The position numbers were made by a program, and so were the translations under genes. A DNA stretch of 64,000 nt from Crateriforma conspicua. GTDB lineage: Bacteria > Planctomycetota > Planctomycetia > Pirellulales > Pirellulaceae. The stretch covers positions 2,294,001 to 2,358,000 of the forward strand of contig NZ_CP036319.1 of the NCBI RefSeq assembly GCF_007752935.1, in the 5' to 3' direction. Positions 35,872-45,711 of this stretch are shown piece after piece (position 1 is the first letter of the stretch; the number at the start of each line of letters is the position of its first letter). A model generated the notes under the pieces. That model saw nothing but the letters and a program-made list of their open reading frames with translations, searched no databases and was not told the DNA's origin.

Positions 35872-36900
35872 ATGAGTCCGCGGATACCGATCTACAAAAT
35901 TCAGGATGCGACCTATCGTGCGGATTCCTGTCGGCGATTGATGGAGGCTGCCGAAGCCGGTCAGATTCAGTTGGATGCCGTGGTGCATGGGCATTATCCC
36001 GGTCGTCGATTACCCAAAAACGCGCTGCCGGGCTTGAAGGCGTTGGGATATTGGGACGCCGCGCGTCCGCAGTCTTGGGGCTTGGATTGGCATCAAAACG
36101 AAGGCATCGAGCTGTGTTTGTTGGATCGAGGCCAACTACAGTTTGCGGTGGAAGGTCAGGCGTTCACGCTGCAGCCGAACGATTTGACCATCACGCGTCC
36201 CTGGCAACGGCACCGCTTGGGCGACCCCAACATCGGACCCGGGCGGCTTCACTGGGCGATCATCGATGTTCAAGTGCGACGACCACACCAAAGTTGGAAG
36301 TGGCCGGACTGGGTCGTTTTGACGCGGGACGATTTGCAAGAGCTGACGGAATTGCTGCGACAAAATGAGCAACCGGTTTGGCATCAAGCCAGCGATGTCG
36401 GCCAGTGTTTTGGACGCATCGCCGACGTATTGGGACGCTGCACTGTGGACGGTTCCATCGACGTGTCTTGGTTGACACTGTTGATGAACGAATTGCTGTT
36501 GCAGATTCTGTCGCTACTACGCAGTCGCGATGTGTCGATGGACGCGAGCTTGGCCGACACGCAGCGAACCATCCAATTGTTCTTGGATGACCTGCGACAC
36601 AACCGGGATCATCTGGCCGAACCATGGACGATCAAGATGATGGCTGAGGCGTGTGGGCTGGGCATCACACGCTTCACGGACTACTGCCGTCGCCTGACCA
36701 ATACGACACCGGTGCAGTATTTAAACCAATTGCGGTTGAGTGCCGCCGTTGATTTGCTGCGGGAGCATCCCGAGATGAGCAACGGTGAAGTGGCCAAAGC
36801 GTGTGGGTTTAGTTCGCCTCAGTATTTCGCAACCGTGTTTCGGCGACAGCATGGCTGTTCGCCACAGCAGTATGCGTCCCGCGAACACGCATCGTCGTGA
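35872..36900 (+). CDS. AraC family transcriptional regulator
   Basis: The protein has 342 residues. Residues ~35-130 are a cupin-like sensing domain (GIELCLLDRGQLQFAVEGQAFTLQPNDLTITRPWQRH, split). The last ~100 are the AraC DNA-binding domain (MMAEACGLGITRFTDYCRRLTNTTPVQYLNQLRL, split, and EVAKACGFSSPQYFATVFRRQHGCSPQQY). It is divergent from the ThuA-isomerase-oxidoreductase operon and convergent with the fucosidase gene, so control of one or both is likely. The inducer is unknown. Start ATG 35872 is preceded by an upstream GATG only; no strong ribosome-binding site is visible. Confidence 0.92.
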   Translation: MSPRIPIYKIQDATYRADSCRRLMEAAEAGQIQLDAVVHGHYPGRRLPKNALPGLKALGYWDAARPQSWGLDWHQNEGIELCLLDRGQLQFAVEGQAFTLQPNDLTITRPWQRHRLGDPNIGPGRLHWAIIDVQVRRPHQSWKWPDWVVLTRDDLQELTELLRQNEQPVWHQASDVGQCFGRIADVLGRCTVDGSIDVSWLTLLMNELLLQILSLLRSRDVSMDASLADTQRTIQLFLDDLRHNRDHLAEPWTIKMMAEACGLGITRFTDYCRRLTNTTPVQYLNQLRLSAAVDLLREHPEMSNGEVAKACGFSSPQYFATVFRRQHGCSPQQYASREHASS

Positions 36901-36913
36901 CACGATGCGTTTG
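36887..36913. terminator. Hairpin terminator at the end of the AraC gene
   Basis: A perfect 9-bp stem ACGCATCGT / ACGATGCGT has a 6-base loop that contains the TGA stop codon. It is followed by only three T. It lies between two convergent genes and could stop both, though the short T run makes it weaker than the tmRNA terminator. Confidence 0.55.
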
Positions 36914-36939
36914 GCAGAGTCAAGAAATCCGCACGGCGA

Positions 36940-38316
36940 TCATTCCGTTAGGGCGGGTTCACCTTTGGTGTCGATGGTGATCACGCTGGCAATGTCGTCG
37001 GGGGCCGTTGAAGGCAGGTCAATGACCATCGTTTGACCATCCCGTTTCAGATTCAACGTCGTTTCCGGTGATGCCAACAGCGAGACGCGCCGAACTTCGT
37101 TGGACAACGCTGGGATGGTCAGTTTGCCATCGCTGGGCCAATCAAACACGTGCAAATACAGCGTGCCTTCTTTGCGTGTGACGCGACCCCAGTCGGGGCG
37201 GAACAGTGCGGCCTGGGTGCCATGAATCGATTCTCCGTTGATGCTCATCCATTGGCCGATGGCACGCAACCGGTCCACGCTGGCTTGCGGGAACGTTCCA
37301 TCTGCCTTGGGGCCGATGTTCAGCAAATAGTTGCCTCCTTTACTGGTGATGTCGATCAAGTTTTGGATCAAACGTTGGCTGCTCTTCCAGTTCTTGTCGG
37401 ACGTTTTGAATCCCCAGGTGTCGTTCATCGTCATGCAGGATTCCCAATCACTGTTGACGCCCGTGGCGGGGATTTCTTGTTCCGGGGTGCCGAAGTCACC
37501 GGCAAACGAGCCCTCTTGGGTGAAGCCCGACATGCCTTTTCGGCCGGCACCCACGCGGTTGTTGACGATCAACTCGGGATTCAATTTCAACAGCCATTGA
37601 TACAGTTCTTGGCCGTCCTGGTCGGTCCACCAACTGGGCCATTCGCCGTCGAACCACAGCACGTGCGTGCGATAGTCTTTGACCAAGGTTTCCAAGTGGC
37701 CTTTCATGTAATCGACGTATTGTTGTTTTTGATCGTCGATCATTTGGGTCGGGTTCCAGACGGGACGCCCGTTGTTCATCTTGGCCGGTTTTTGGGACGG
37801 ATGGTGCCAATCCATGATCGAATAGTACGTGCAAAACTTCACACCATGACGTTCGCACGCGTCGCGTAGATCGGCCAGGATATCTTTGCCGTACGGGGTC
37901 GCATCCACCACGTCGTACTGACCCTCGGAATCAAACAAGCAGAATCCGTCGTGGTGTTTGGAGGTGATGACGATGTACTTCATCCCCGCATATTTCGCGA
38001 AGCGGACCCACGTATCCGCGTCGTATTGCTGAGGGTCGAATTGGGGGGCAAAAGCTTCGTAGCGATCGCGTGGGATGTTCGCGCGGCTCATGATCCATTC
38101 GCCGATCCCTTTCACTTCTTTCCCCTCGTACTTGCCCGCCGGCACGGCATACAGTCCCCAGTGCACGAACATGCCAAAGCGGGCGTCTCGCCACCAATCC
38201 ATTCGAGAATCATCAGGCGACGCGGCCGATGCAGGGATCGAACCACTGGCCAGCAGGATGGCAACAAGGAAGGCGACCAGGATGCGAAGGTGCATTGGAA
38301 GACGTGACGTTTTCAT
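36940..38316 (-). CDS. Secreted alpha-L-fucosidase (GH29)
   Basis: The protein has 458 residues with a signal peptide (LRILVAFLVAILLASGSIPASA). GH29 hallmarks are WWRDARFGMFVHWGLYAVPAG (split at 41-61), YIVITSKHHDGFCLFDS (114-130), FCTYYSIMDWHHP and the nucleophile Asp223 in VLWFDGEWPSWW. LLNIGPKADGTF and a small C-terminal beta domain follow. It removes alpha-fucose from algal or host polysaccharides and acts outside the cytoplasm. With the sialidase-like gene 122 bases upstream on the same strand it suggests use of complex glycans. A 17-bp palindrome lies 97-113 bases before the start. Confidence 0.94.
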   Translation of the reverse strand: MKTSRLPMHLRILVAFLVAILLASGSIPASAASPDDSRMDWWRDARFGMFVHWGLYAVPAGKYEGKEVKGIGEWIMSRANIPRDRYEAFAPQFDPQQYDADTWVRFAKYAGMKYIVITSKHHDGFCLFDSEGQYDVVDATPYGKDILADLRDACERHGVKFCTYYSIMDWHHPSQKPAKMNNGRPVWNPTQMIDDQKQQYVDYMKGHLETLVKDYRTHVLWFDGEWPSWWTDQDGQELYQWLLKLNPELIVNNRVGAGRKGMSGFTQEGSFAGDFGTPEQEIPATGVNSDWESCMTMNDTWGFKTSDKNWKSSQRLIQNLIDITSKGGNYLLNIGPKADGTFPQASVDRLRAIGQWMSINGESIHGTQAALFRPDWGRVTRKEGTLYLHVFDWPSDGKLTIPALSNEVRRVSLLASPETTLNLKRDGQTMVIDLPSTAPDDIASVITIDTKGEPALTE

Positions 38317-38412
38317 AGCGGTTCAATTCGTCTTGGCAGGAAGGGAATCGGCGGGCGAGTGAGCGTGTGTGGGCTATGGTATCCGACGCAAACGACAAGT
38401 GTGGTTGTGCGT

Positions 38413-38429
38413 CAATTCGACGCGAATTG
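38413..38429. promoter_or_regulatory. 17-bp palindrome upstream of fucosidase gene
   Basis: CAATTCGACGCGAATTG is a perfect 7-3-7 inverted repeat, the same layout as the site at 1008-1024 but of different sequence. It lies between the end of the sialidase gene and the start of the fucosidase gene and is a probable operator. Confidence 0.45.
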
Positions 38430-38437
38430 TCGATCGG

Positions 38438-39649
38438 TCAATCCAATTCATTGGACGCGACGCGAGCCAAATAAATCGCTTCATAAGGCGAGTTTTTTCC
38501 TGCTTCGTAAAGGCACAGAATGGTTTGGTCCGACAAGACGGCCAGGTCCGAATAGGCGCTCGGGCCGGAATGCAGAACGATCTGCTTTGGCCAAGTTGCT
38601 CCTTCATCATGACTGGCTCGAAGCGTCATGTTGACCCGCTGGTTGGCACTGGCCGGATTGCTGAACAGGATCGTGCCGGGCTGATCGTCTTGGGGCCAAC
38701 GTAGACGCCGAATCGCCGCCTGGCAGATCGGCTCGACTAGCTCCGGTGCAAACGTCTGGTCGTGCCAGCTTTCGCCTCCGGTGTTACTGATGGCAATTTG
38801 TCGGACGGTTCGGCTGCGGTCATAGTTTCGCATGTTCAGCATCAGCCGACCGCCGGATAGTTCGACGACTTCGCATTCATTGACGTCACGTTTGGGCGTG
38901 CGTTCGCCTGCCTGCCAAGTGTCGCCGCCATCATCGGAATAGATCGCGTGCGAATACTTGTGTTCCGTTTCCGCTTCCATGTGGTCGCACGGGATGACCA
39001 GTCGCCCGGCGTGCTTACCGTGCTTGATTTGAATGCCGCTGCCCGGACCGGTGGCATACCAAGTCCAGGTGTTTGGTTTCACGGCATCGGTGATGTCGGT
39101 CGGCGTGGTCCATGTGAGGCCATGGTCAGGCGAATGGCTGAGGTAAACGTGGCGGGTGTCTTCACTGGTTTGCCCGATGATTTCACGTTCGGTATCGCGG
39201 CCAAGGTTCCACGTCAGCAACAGGCTGATCTTGCCCGTTTCCCGGTCCACGACCGGACAAGGGTTACCGCAGGTGTTCGATTCGTCGTCCCACAAGATTT
39301 GCAGGTCTGACCACGTGACGCCGCCGTCAGTGGAACGCTTGTAAACCAAGTCGATGTTGCCGCTGTCGCCACGTCCGGCCAAGCGTCCTTCGCAAAACGC
39401 GATCACGGTGCCATCGGTCGCGACACACAGCGACGGGATACGAAAGGTGTGGTAACCCTGTTCGCCTGCTTGGAAAATCGCTTCGCCACGTGGCCGTTTC
39501 GATTCCGCTGGCGTGTTGTCGTCCGCGTTGGCCCGGCAAGCGTGGGAAGTAGCGAAGGCAAATAAAACGAACGCCAACCCGAATCGAAACAGATTTTCGA
39601 TGACGGGGGAACGGCGAACCAATGCAGAAGGAAGCGAGTTGCGAAACAT
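38438..39649 (-). CDS. Secreted exo-alpha-sialidase (GH33-like, BNR/Asp-box protein)
   Basis: The protein has 403 residues from ATG 39649, with a hydrophobic leader ([21 protein letters not shown]). FRIP of the arginine triad is at 69-72 ([17 protein letters not shown]), followed by EGRLAGRGD. Several Asp-boxes are visible: STDGGVTW (106-113), [24 protein letters not shown] and [16 protein letters not shown] could supply the catalytic Glu and SGPSAYSDL the catalytic Tyr. The full set of residues favours a real sialidase cleaving terminal sialic (or Kdn-like) residues rather than a bare propeller. It lies upstream of the fucosidase gene on the same strand. Confidence 0.9.
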   Translation of the reverse strand: MFRNSLPSALVRRSPVIENLFRFGLAFVLFAFATSHACRANADDNTPAESKRPRGEAIFQAGEQGYHTFRIPSLCVATDGTVIAFCEGRLAGRGDSGNIDLVYKRSTDGGVTWSDLQILWDDESNTCGNPCPVVDRETGKISLLLTWNLGRDTEREIIGQTSEDTRHVYLSHSPDHGLTWTTPTDITDAVKPNTWTWYATGPGSGIQIKHGKHAGRLVIPCDHMEAETEHKYSHAIYSDDGGDTWQAGERTPKRDVNECEVVELSGGRLMLNMRNYDRSRTVRQIAISNTGGESWHDQTFAPELVEPICQAAIRRLRWPQDDQPGTILFSNPASANQRVNMTLRASHDEGATWPKQIVLHSGPSAYSDLAVLSDQTILCLYEAGKNSPYEAIYLARVASNELD

Positions 39650-39715
39650 GGCGGGAACCGTTGGCGGGAAGATCAAGCTAGGAAGACGGGGCACCGGCCA
39701 GGCGAGCTGCGTCAG

Positions 39716-40654
39716 CTAATCGGCTGGACTCAAAACATCGTTGACCCAGTTCCAAGCCGAAGTGCGATAGCGACTAGGTTTTAACAGCCAAGCGTCGGTG
39801 TGTGCGGCTTTAGCCAATGCATTGGGAAATTCGCCCAAGGCTTCGCGAGTATTGACGGGCAAGAACGTGAAGTGTTCGGTCTGGGAAAGCGAGGCTCGCA
39901 AGAAGTCTTTCGTCGGATCGATGTTTCCGTTCTGGCTGACCAACCACGGGCGATTCCCGGCGCGTTTGATTCGTCGGATCGCTTGTTCGCGATAATCGTC
40001 CAGTGGCGAACCCCAGTCGGTGCCACGCCACTGGCGGACGCCGTCGAAGTGGTCGTGCGTTACGAAGGCGGTCCAATGGCTGGCGATTTCATCGTCATGC
40101 AGACCGATCAAACTGACGCCAATCGCACCGCGTGAGAAGCCACATAGAAACACTGCGTCAGGATCTGCGTTGAAACGGCGGATGATTCGCGGCACGTTGA
40201 CCTTCGCATAGTGCACCGTCGCGTCGATGTCGCCCCACCAATTCGGTGCGTTGCGTTTGCCAGATTCGTCGACGTAGGGAAGCGTGACCCAAATGAAACG
40301 GCCACCGGAGATCCCATACCCCAAGACCGCATCTTTGGGGTCGCCGGTCGATCCGGTCGGTGGATGCCGGTTGCCCGTGTATTCAAAAATGATCGGCAAC
40401 GGCGGTCCGTTCTGATTCCAGTTGTCGGGCAAATACACGTGGTGAACGATGTCTGTGTCTGCAAACTCCGGAGCATGAATCGCGACACGACGTCCCGCGG
40501 TGGCAGGTCCGGTCGACAGTGCCGGAGGTTCAAGGACTTGTGCCGATTCCGGTTGCGGTTTTGCGTTGCGACGCCCCAGGCTGTCATCGCCAGCGACGGT
40601 TTCCAATGCCAAGCCGACAAACGATGCGATTACAAAGGGGTAGCAGAACTTCAT
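39716..40654 (-). CDS. Secreted alpha/beta hydrolase of unknown substrate
   Basis: The protein has 312 residues; ATG 40654 gives a signal peptide (FCYPFVIASFVGLALETVAG). The body shows VHHVYLPDNWNQNGPPLPIIFEYTGNRHPPTG (split), NVPRIIRRFNADPDAVFLCGFSRG with the nucleophile elbow GFSRG (Ser174), and THDHFDGVRQW. This resembles PHB-depolymerase or esterase-like secreted hydrolases common in planctomycetes. The acid and His of the triad cannot be placed with certainty (WLVSQNGNIDPTKDF and HTDAWLL are candidates). It is 67 bases upstream of the sialidase gene on the same strand, so it may share its transcript. Confidence 0.75.
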   Translation of the reverse strand: MKFCYPFVIASFVGLALETVAGDDSLGRRNAKPQPESAQVLEPPALSTGPATAGRRVAIHAPEFADTDIVHHVYLPDNWNQNGPPLPIIFEYTGNRHPPTGSTGDPKDAVLGYGISGGRFIWVTLPYVDESGKRNAPNWWGDIDATVHYAKVNVPRIIRRFNADPDAVFLCGFSRGAIGVSLIGLHDDEIASHWTAFVTHDHFDGVRQWRGTDWGSPLDDYREQAIRRIKRAGNRPWLVSQNGNIDPTKDFLRASLSQTEHFTFLPVNTREALGEFPNALAKAAHTDAWLLKPSRYRTSAWNWVNDVLSPAD

Positions 40655-40953
40655 CGGTAACTCGATGCAACTTCGAATCAAATCGGGTCATATCAGCTGG
40701 ACGTTTGTTGTCCGTCGATCAGCGATTGGTTTTACTTCACTTGCGGGTCGGCGGTGAATCAAATCGAGTTGGTTTTCCCAGCGTCGCGTCGGTTGGCCGA
40801 TCGGTGGCATGGAGTTTTTACGTTCGGCGGCAGGCGACCCGCGTGTTTCGCTTCCCTAATTTTCCGAAATCACCGACTCGGCAGCCCCGACCCCGGCTAG
40901 ATTCGGCTAACTTCGTTTTTCAACCGTCCTGTTTCCCTGACGAGAATGAGAAG

Positions 40954-42300
40954 ATGCGTCGAAGAGAGTTTCTTGCGTCCACCGCCGCCGCGTCGCTGGC
41001 CGCCGTCCAGTCATCCGCTTACGCCACCGCCGGTGATTCCGCGATCCGAGTCGGACTGATCGGTTCGGGCTGGTATGGCAAGACCGACTTGTTTCATTTG
41101 ATCCAAGTCGCGCCGGTCGAAGTCGTGGGGATCTGCGATGTCGATTCCAAGATGGCCGAGGAAGCCGCGCAACTGGTTTCCAAACGACATCCGTCGGGCA
41201 ATGTTCCGCCGACGTATGGGAAGCACGAAGACCTGTTGTCGAAACACAAGCCCGATGTGGTGTTGATCGGGACGCCCGACCACTGGCACTGTTTGCCGAT
41301 GATCGATGCTTGTCGTGCCGGTGCGGATGTGTACGTGCAAAAGCCGATCAGCTGGGATGTTGCCGAGGGCCAGGCGATGGTCGCCGCGGCGCGGAAATAC
41401 AACCGGACCGTCCAAGTCGGGTTGCAGCGGCGCAGCACTCCACACTTATTGCAAGCTCGAGATCGATTCATTCGCAGCGGCAAGCTGGGCAAGATCGCCT
41501 ACGTCGATGTGCATGCTTATGGTGGCGGGCCTCGTGACTTTCCCGCGACGCAAGCGCCGCCGGAAAACCTGGATTGGGATCGCTATGTCGGGCCCGCACC
41601 TTGGCGCGACTATAACCCCGGCATCCATCCACGACGCTGGCGTGCCTGTGGTGAATTCAGCAACGGCAAGACCGGCGATCTGTGCGTGCACTTCTTGGAC
41701 GTCGTGCGATATTTCTTGGATCTCGGGATGCCCAAGACGATTGCGGCGACGGGCGGACGGTACATGTTGCCGCCGGATTCCAACGTCAACCTTCACGATA
41801 CACAAAACGCCTTGTTTGATTTTGGCGACGTTCAAGTGGCCTGGAACCAGCGGAACTGGGGCACCAATCCGGAACCCGATTATTCCTGGGGTGCGACGCT
41901 GTACGGCGACAAGGGAACGTTGAAGCTGAGCGTTCGTTCCTATGATTTCATTCCCAAGGGACGTGGCCAAGCGGAACACGGTGACTGGGTGGATGAAAGC
42001 GAACAGTATCCCGAAGACCAACAGCACAAAGAAACGGAGATGTTCGCCGCACCCGCCACGCGTCGTCACATGCAGGACTTTGTCGAAGCACGTCGTGAAG
42101 GCCGTCGTCCGGTTGCCGATATTGCCGAAGGTCATGCGTCGACGGCGTGCTGCTTGTTGGCCAATTTGTCGATGCACTTGGGACGTTCGCTGGCGTGGGA
42201 TGCCGACGCCGGTCGGGTGATCGATGACGACGAAGCGAATCTGCAACTGGCGCGGCCGTATCGCGGCGACTGGGAACACCCGACGGCGCATGACGTTTGA
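40954..42300 (+). CDS. Gfo/Idh/MocA family oxidoreductase (Tat-type leader)
   Basis: The protein has 448 residues. ATG 40954 begins MRRREFLASTAAASLAAVQS, a twin-arginine leader; the longer frame from 40519 is antisense to the esterase gene. IRVGLIGSGWYGKTDL is the dinucleotide-binding start, VVLIGTPDHWHCLPMIDACRAGADVYVQKPISW carries QKP in place of the usual EKP, and GGGPRDFPATQAPPENLDWDRYVGPAPWRDY (split) and CVHFLDVVRYFLDLGMP follow. It differs from the other two Gfo genes of the window in the C-terminal half. It is divergent from the esterase-sialidase-fucosidase cluster and could serve it. Substrate unknown. Confidence 0.93.
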   Translation: MRRREFLASTAAASLAAVQSSAYATAGDSAIRVGLIGSGWYGKTDLFHLIQVAPVEVVGICDVDSKMAEEAAQLVSKRHPSGNVPPTYGKHEDLLSKHKPDVVLIGTPDHWHCLPMIDACRAGADVYVQKPISWDVAEGQAMVAAARKYNRTVQVGLQRRSTPHLLQARDRFIRSGKLGKIAYVDVHAYGGGPRDFPATQAPPENLDWDRYVGPAPWRDYNPGIHPRRWRACGEFSNGKTGDLCVHFLDVVRYFLDLGMPKTIAATGGRYMLPPDSNVNLHDTQNALFDFGDVQVAWNQRNWGTNPEPDYSWGATLYGDKGTLKLSVRSYDFIPKGRGQAEHGDWVDESEQYPEDQQHKETEMFAAPATRRHMQDFVEARREGRRPVADIAEGHASTACCLLANLSMHLGRSLAWDADAGRVIDDDEANLQLARPYRGDWEHPTAHDV

Positions 42301-42525
42301 TTCCACTTTTCCGGCGAACCGTGATTCGGTCGGCGGACCGATCGCGGGGCGTGGTCATCGACATCACGTCTTCGTCAAAAATTCATCACGTCCCGGTTAT
42401 GTCGTGGAGCCGACTTGGCATCGCGGACGTGATACCTTGCTGGGCTTGTGGCGGAAGCGTTCCGTTGGAGTGCGTTAGAAAGGGCCGTCACATCGAAGCC
42501 GACCCTTGGATCATGGGAGTCCACC

Positions 42526-43017
42526 GTGAGCGATATTCGCAGTCTGATGACCCAACAGTTTGAAAACGAGATCGCGCGGACGCGTCAGGTCTTGGACGTT
42601 GTTACCGATGCGGTGCTGGACTACCAGGCGAGCCCGACGATGCGATCGGTACGCTGGAACGTCAGCCATTTGGTCGATGTCCCAAGCTGGGCCGAGATCA
42701 TCTTGAAAGCCGACGAATTCGATGTTGCCCCGCCGGACGGTCCGCCGCATGAGACACCCGAGATGGCGACGGTGGCCGACGCGATGAAAGCGTTGGACAA
42801 GAATGTTGCAGAGGCTCGGACGGCCTTGGCGGATTTCGACGTTCAATCTCTGGACGCCGATTGGTCGTTGAAAGCGGGGGGACAAACTCTGATGACGATG
42901 TCACGTTACGAGACATTTCAGATGTTTGAGATCTCGCACGTCGCACACCACCGCGGCCACCTGTTGGTGTACTTGCGGATGAACGGCGTGGAAACACCGC
43001 TGCTGTACGGCGGCTAA
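42526..43017 (+). CDS. DinB superfamily protein
   Basis: The protein has 163 residues. GTG 42526 was chosen because GGGAG lies six bases upstream; ATG 42547 is the alternative. It is a four-helix-bundle DinB/YfiT-type protein: WNVSHLVDVPSWAEIILK supplies the first metal His, and MFEISHVAHHRGHLLVYLRMNG supplies the other His residues (HVAHHRGH pattern). Members are metal-dependent thiol or other transferases, or stress-induced proteins without known activity. It is cytoplasmic and stands alone before the defence island. Confidence 0.82.
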   Translation: MSDIRSLMTQQFENEIARTRQVLDVVTDAVLDYQASPTMRSVRWNVSHLVDVPSWAEIILKADEFDVAPPDGPPHETPEMATVADAMKALDKNVAEARTALADFDVQSLDADWSLKAGGQTLMTMSRYETFQMFEISHVAHHRGHLLVYLRMNGVETPLLYGG

Positions 43018-43313
43018 TCGATTCAGCGGCTGAGCGATACGGCATCGGGCCACACGGATACGCATTCTCTGAGGGGCCAGAGCAGAACCTGCTGTGATCC
43101 GTGGCAAACTGCTGCGCGGAACGCTGGCGACGATGTGGTTGCCATGCTCGCAGAACAAATTCTCTGAGCCTTACTGGCAACGGTGCTCAGGCAACAACGC
43201 GATCCGACCGCCCGCTAATTGACAGCAACTGTTAAGAACGCCGACAATACCACGTTGCGGGGCTCACGCCCCCTTGAGGGGGCCAAACACGCTCGAACAC
43301 GGATCGCGACGCC
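43018..43313. other. Left border of the defence island
   Basis: These 296 bases hold no supportable gene. A GC-rich hairpin CCCCC-TTGA-GGGGG lies near 43270-43283, just before the small HTH gene. No attachment-site repeat or tRNA was seen that would mark an integration point. Confidence 0.4.
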
Positions 43314-43514
43314 ATGCCAACCCAACTCGACGACGTTCTCACGATCGACGAATTGGCGACCTATTTGAAGGTTTCCAAATCGACGCTCTACAAACTCGTC
43401 CAAGAGGGCAAGATTCCCGGCCAGAAAGTCGGCAAGCATTGGCGGTTTCATCGTGACGTCATCGAACGATGGCTCGGCAAAGACACGCCAACCGAACCGA
43501 AACGACCCAAGTAG
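43314..43514 (+). CDS. Small excisionase-family DNA-binding protein (HTH_17)
   Basis: The protein has 66 residues. LTIDELATYLKVSKSTLYKLVQEGKIPGQKVGKHWRFHRDVIERWL, in several pieces, is the MerR-like helix-turn-helix of the excisionase/HTH_17 family with its wing (KIPGQKVGKHWRF). Such proteins are often found before restriction-modification genes or as recombination directionality factors. It is 103 bases upstream of hsdM on the same strand, and no integrase gene is present, so a regulatory role for the island is more likely than excision. Confidence 0.85.
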   Translation: MPTQLDDVLTIDELATYLKVSKSTLYKLVQEGKIPGQKVGKHWRFHRDVIERWLGKDTPTEPKRPK

Positions 43515-43617
43515 ACCGAACCGCCCAGCCAACGACCCAGCCAAGCGGCGACCGACGACCGGACCGCCGACGCGTCAAGCCGACCGACGCGGGCCAACCA
43601 ACGGACTAACCGACCTG

Positions 43618-45711
43618 ATGAACCAACCCGAATCGCACCTCGACAAATCACGCCTGAACAACCTGGCCGACGAGATATGGAAGTCGGCCGAGCGACTGCG
43701 CGGCAAGTTCAAAGCCCACGAATACCAAAACGTCGTTCTACCGATCATCACGATCCGACGTCTCGAGTGTGTCTTGATCCGTTGGCGCGAAGCCAAAGCC
43801 GACGAGATCCGATCGAAGCGACCCAAGATCACCGACGACGCATTGGAGAAACTGGTCAAAGGGTTGGAGTTGAATCCCGCCCAATCGCCCGGGTTCTCCA
43901 ACTCGACGACGTGGACCATGCGGAAGGTCTACGAAGAAGATCACACGCTGTTGGAAAAGAACTTTCGCGCGTACCTGAAAGGCTTCTCGGAGAACATCCA
44001 AGACATTCTCGATAGCTTCGACTACCGGGCCGTCATCGGCAAAATGGTCAAGAACGCCCGGTTGGCACCGATCTTGAACCAATACTCGATTCTCGACATC
44101 GGGCCGCAATCGCTTTCCAGTCTCGAGATGGGGTACATCTACGAAGAACTGTTGCGGCGATTTTCGGAAGCCCACGCCGAGGCAGCCGGGGATCACTTCA
44201 CGCCCCGCGAAGTCATTCGGTTGATGGTCGAGCTATTGCAAATCCCGATCCCGACGCGTCACACCTCGATCTACGATCCGGCTTGTGGAACGGGCGGCAT
44301 GTTGTACGTCGCCAAAGAACACTTACTCGACAAAGCCAAGACAGACAAAGAACGCGAGGCCGTCGACAAGTTCATCACGTTGCATGGCACCGAGTTGATG
44401 GCCGAAACTTACGCGATCGCGCGTAGCGAAGCGTTGATCCGGAACGAAACCCAAACGACGATCCATTGGGGCAACTCGTTGATCCCGCATGTTGAGGGCA
44501 GCAAAGACCCCGGCGATCAATTCCCCGAGTCGAAACACCAATTCGACTACATGCTCTCCAATCCGCCATTCGGTGTGACTTGGGGCGGCAAAGACGGCTA
44601 CCAAACAGAAGCCGAGAAGCTGGAATCGACGCGATACCGCGCCGGCATGCCAAGCGTTGGCGACGGATCGTTGCTGTTTCTGCAAACCATCTTGGCCAAG
44701 ATGAAGCCCGCGCCCAAGAAAGGCAAAACGCAGCAAGGCGGAAGCAAAGTCGCGATCATCTTCAACGGTTCGCCGCTATCCAATGGCGATTGTGGCAGCG
44801 GTGAAAGCGAGATCCGACGCTGGATCCTCGAGAACGATTGGCTCGACGCGATTGTCATGTTGCCCGGCGATCTGTTCTACAACACCGGGATCTACACCTA
44901 CATTTGGCTACTGCGCAACGACCGCGACGCGATCGGCCGCAAAGGCCGAATCATGCTGATCGACGCCCGCCAGCAGTACGAAAAAGAACCCAAATCGTTT
45001 GGTAACAAACGGAACCGAATTGTCGAGCGACATCGGGCATGGATCGAGGATCGCTATCACAACGGATGGAACCGACGCAAAGCCGACGACGACGTCCGGT
45101 TCTTCACCAAAGACGACTTTGCGTTCCACAAAGTCGAAGTCGTGTTCTGGCAAACCGACGAAAACGACGAACCCGCGATCATCACCGAACCGTTCCCGGT
45201 TTCCTTCACGTCGGGCAACGTCAGCAAGAAACAAGAGTTTTACGACAGCGAGATCACGTTCCATATCCGCGTGACGAGCCCCAAGACCGAAACGCTCCAC
45301 GAGTTCGACATCACCGTCGGACCGGACGACAAGTTCTTGGACGCTTACAAAGCCGAGATCAAAGATCGGTTCGGTAAGGAGATGAAGAACTTCAACTCCA
45401 GCACGCTGAACAAGCTGGAACCAGAAGTCAGCTACACCCATCGGCACTACATCAAAGACGACGAATACATTCCGGTCGATCCGAAGGGCGATCCCGACAA
45501 GTACATCCCCGAGTTTCTGGAACGCGAGATCGAGAAACAAATCATTCGGTGGGAAGACCGTCCGCAACTCGGCTACGAGATCCTGCCAAACAAGTATTTC
45601 TACAAGTATGTCGAACCGCCCAAAGCCGACGACCTGTTGAGCGAGTTTTGGAAACTCGAAGAAAAAGCGGAAGACCTGTTAAAAGGTTTGGCGGAGGAAG
45701 TCGCCCAATGA
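43618..45711 (+). CDS. hsdM: Type I restriction-modification system, methyltransferase subunit HsdM
   Basis: The protein has 697 residues from ATG 43618; the longer frame from 43453 begins with low-complexity Pro/Arg/Asp sequence and overlaps the HTH gene. The N-terminal helical domain (LADEIWKSAERLRGKFKAHEYQNVVLPIITIRRL, split) is typical. SAM motif I is DPACGTGGML near residue 220, and the catalytic motif IV is NPPF near 315, so it is an N6-adenine methyltransferase. The C-terminal ~200 residues are long and charged. Its stop overlaps the hsdS start (ATGA). It methylates the site read by HsdS and is needed for restriction as well. Confidence 0.95.
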   Translation: MNQPESHLDKSRLNNLADEIWKSAERLRGKFKAHEYQNVVLPIITIRRLECVLIRWREAKADEIRSKRPKITDDALEKLVKGLELNPAQSPGFSNSTTWTMRKVYEEDHTLLEKNFRAYLKGFSENIQDILDSFDYRAVIGKMVKNARLAPILNQYSILDIGPQSLSSLEMGYIYEELLRRFSEAHAEAAGDHFTPREVIRLMVELLQIPIPTRHTSIYDPACGTGGMLYVAKEHLLDKAKTDKEREAVDKFITLHGTELMAETYAIARSEALIRNETQTTIHWGNSLIPHVEGSKDPGDQFPESKHQFDYMLSNPPFGVTWGGKDGYQTEAEKLESTRYRAGMPSVGDGSLLFLQTILAKMKPAPKKGKTQQGGSKVAIIFNGSPLSNGDCGSGESEIRRWILENDWLDAIVMLPGDLFYNTGIYTYIWLLRNDRDAIGRKGRIMLIDARQQYEKEPKSFGNKRNRIVERHRAWIEDRYHNGWNRRKADDDVRFFTKDDFAFHKVEVVFWQTDENDEPAIITEPFPVSFTSGNVSKKQEFYDSEITFHIRVTSPKTETLHEFDITVGPDDKFLDAYKAEIKDRFGKEMKNFNSSTLNKLEPEVSYTHRHYIKDDEYIPVDPKGDPDKYIPEFLEREIEKQIIRWEDRPQLGYEILPNKYFYKYVEPPKADDLLSEFWKLEEKAEDLLKGLAEEVAQ

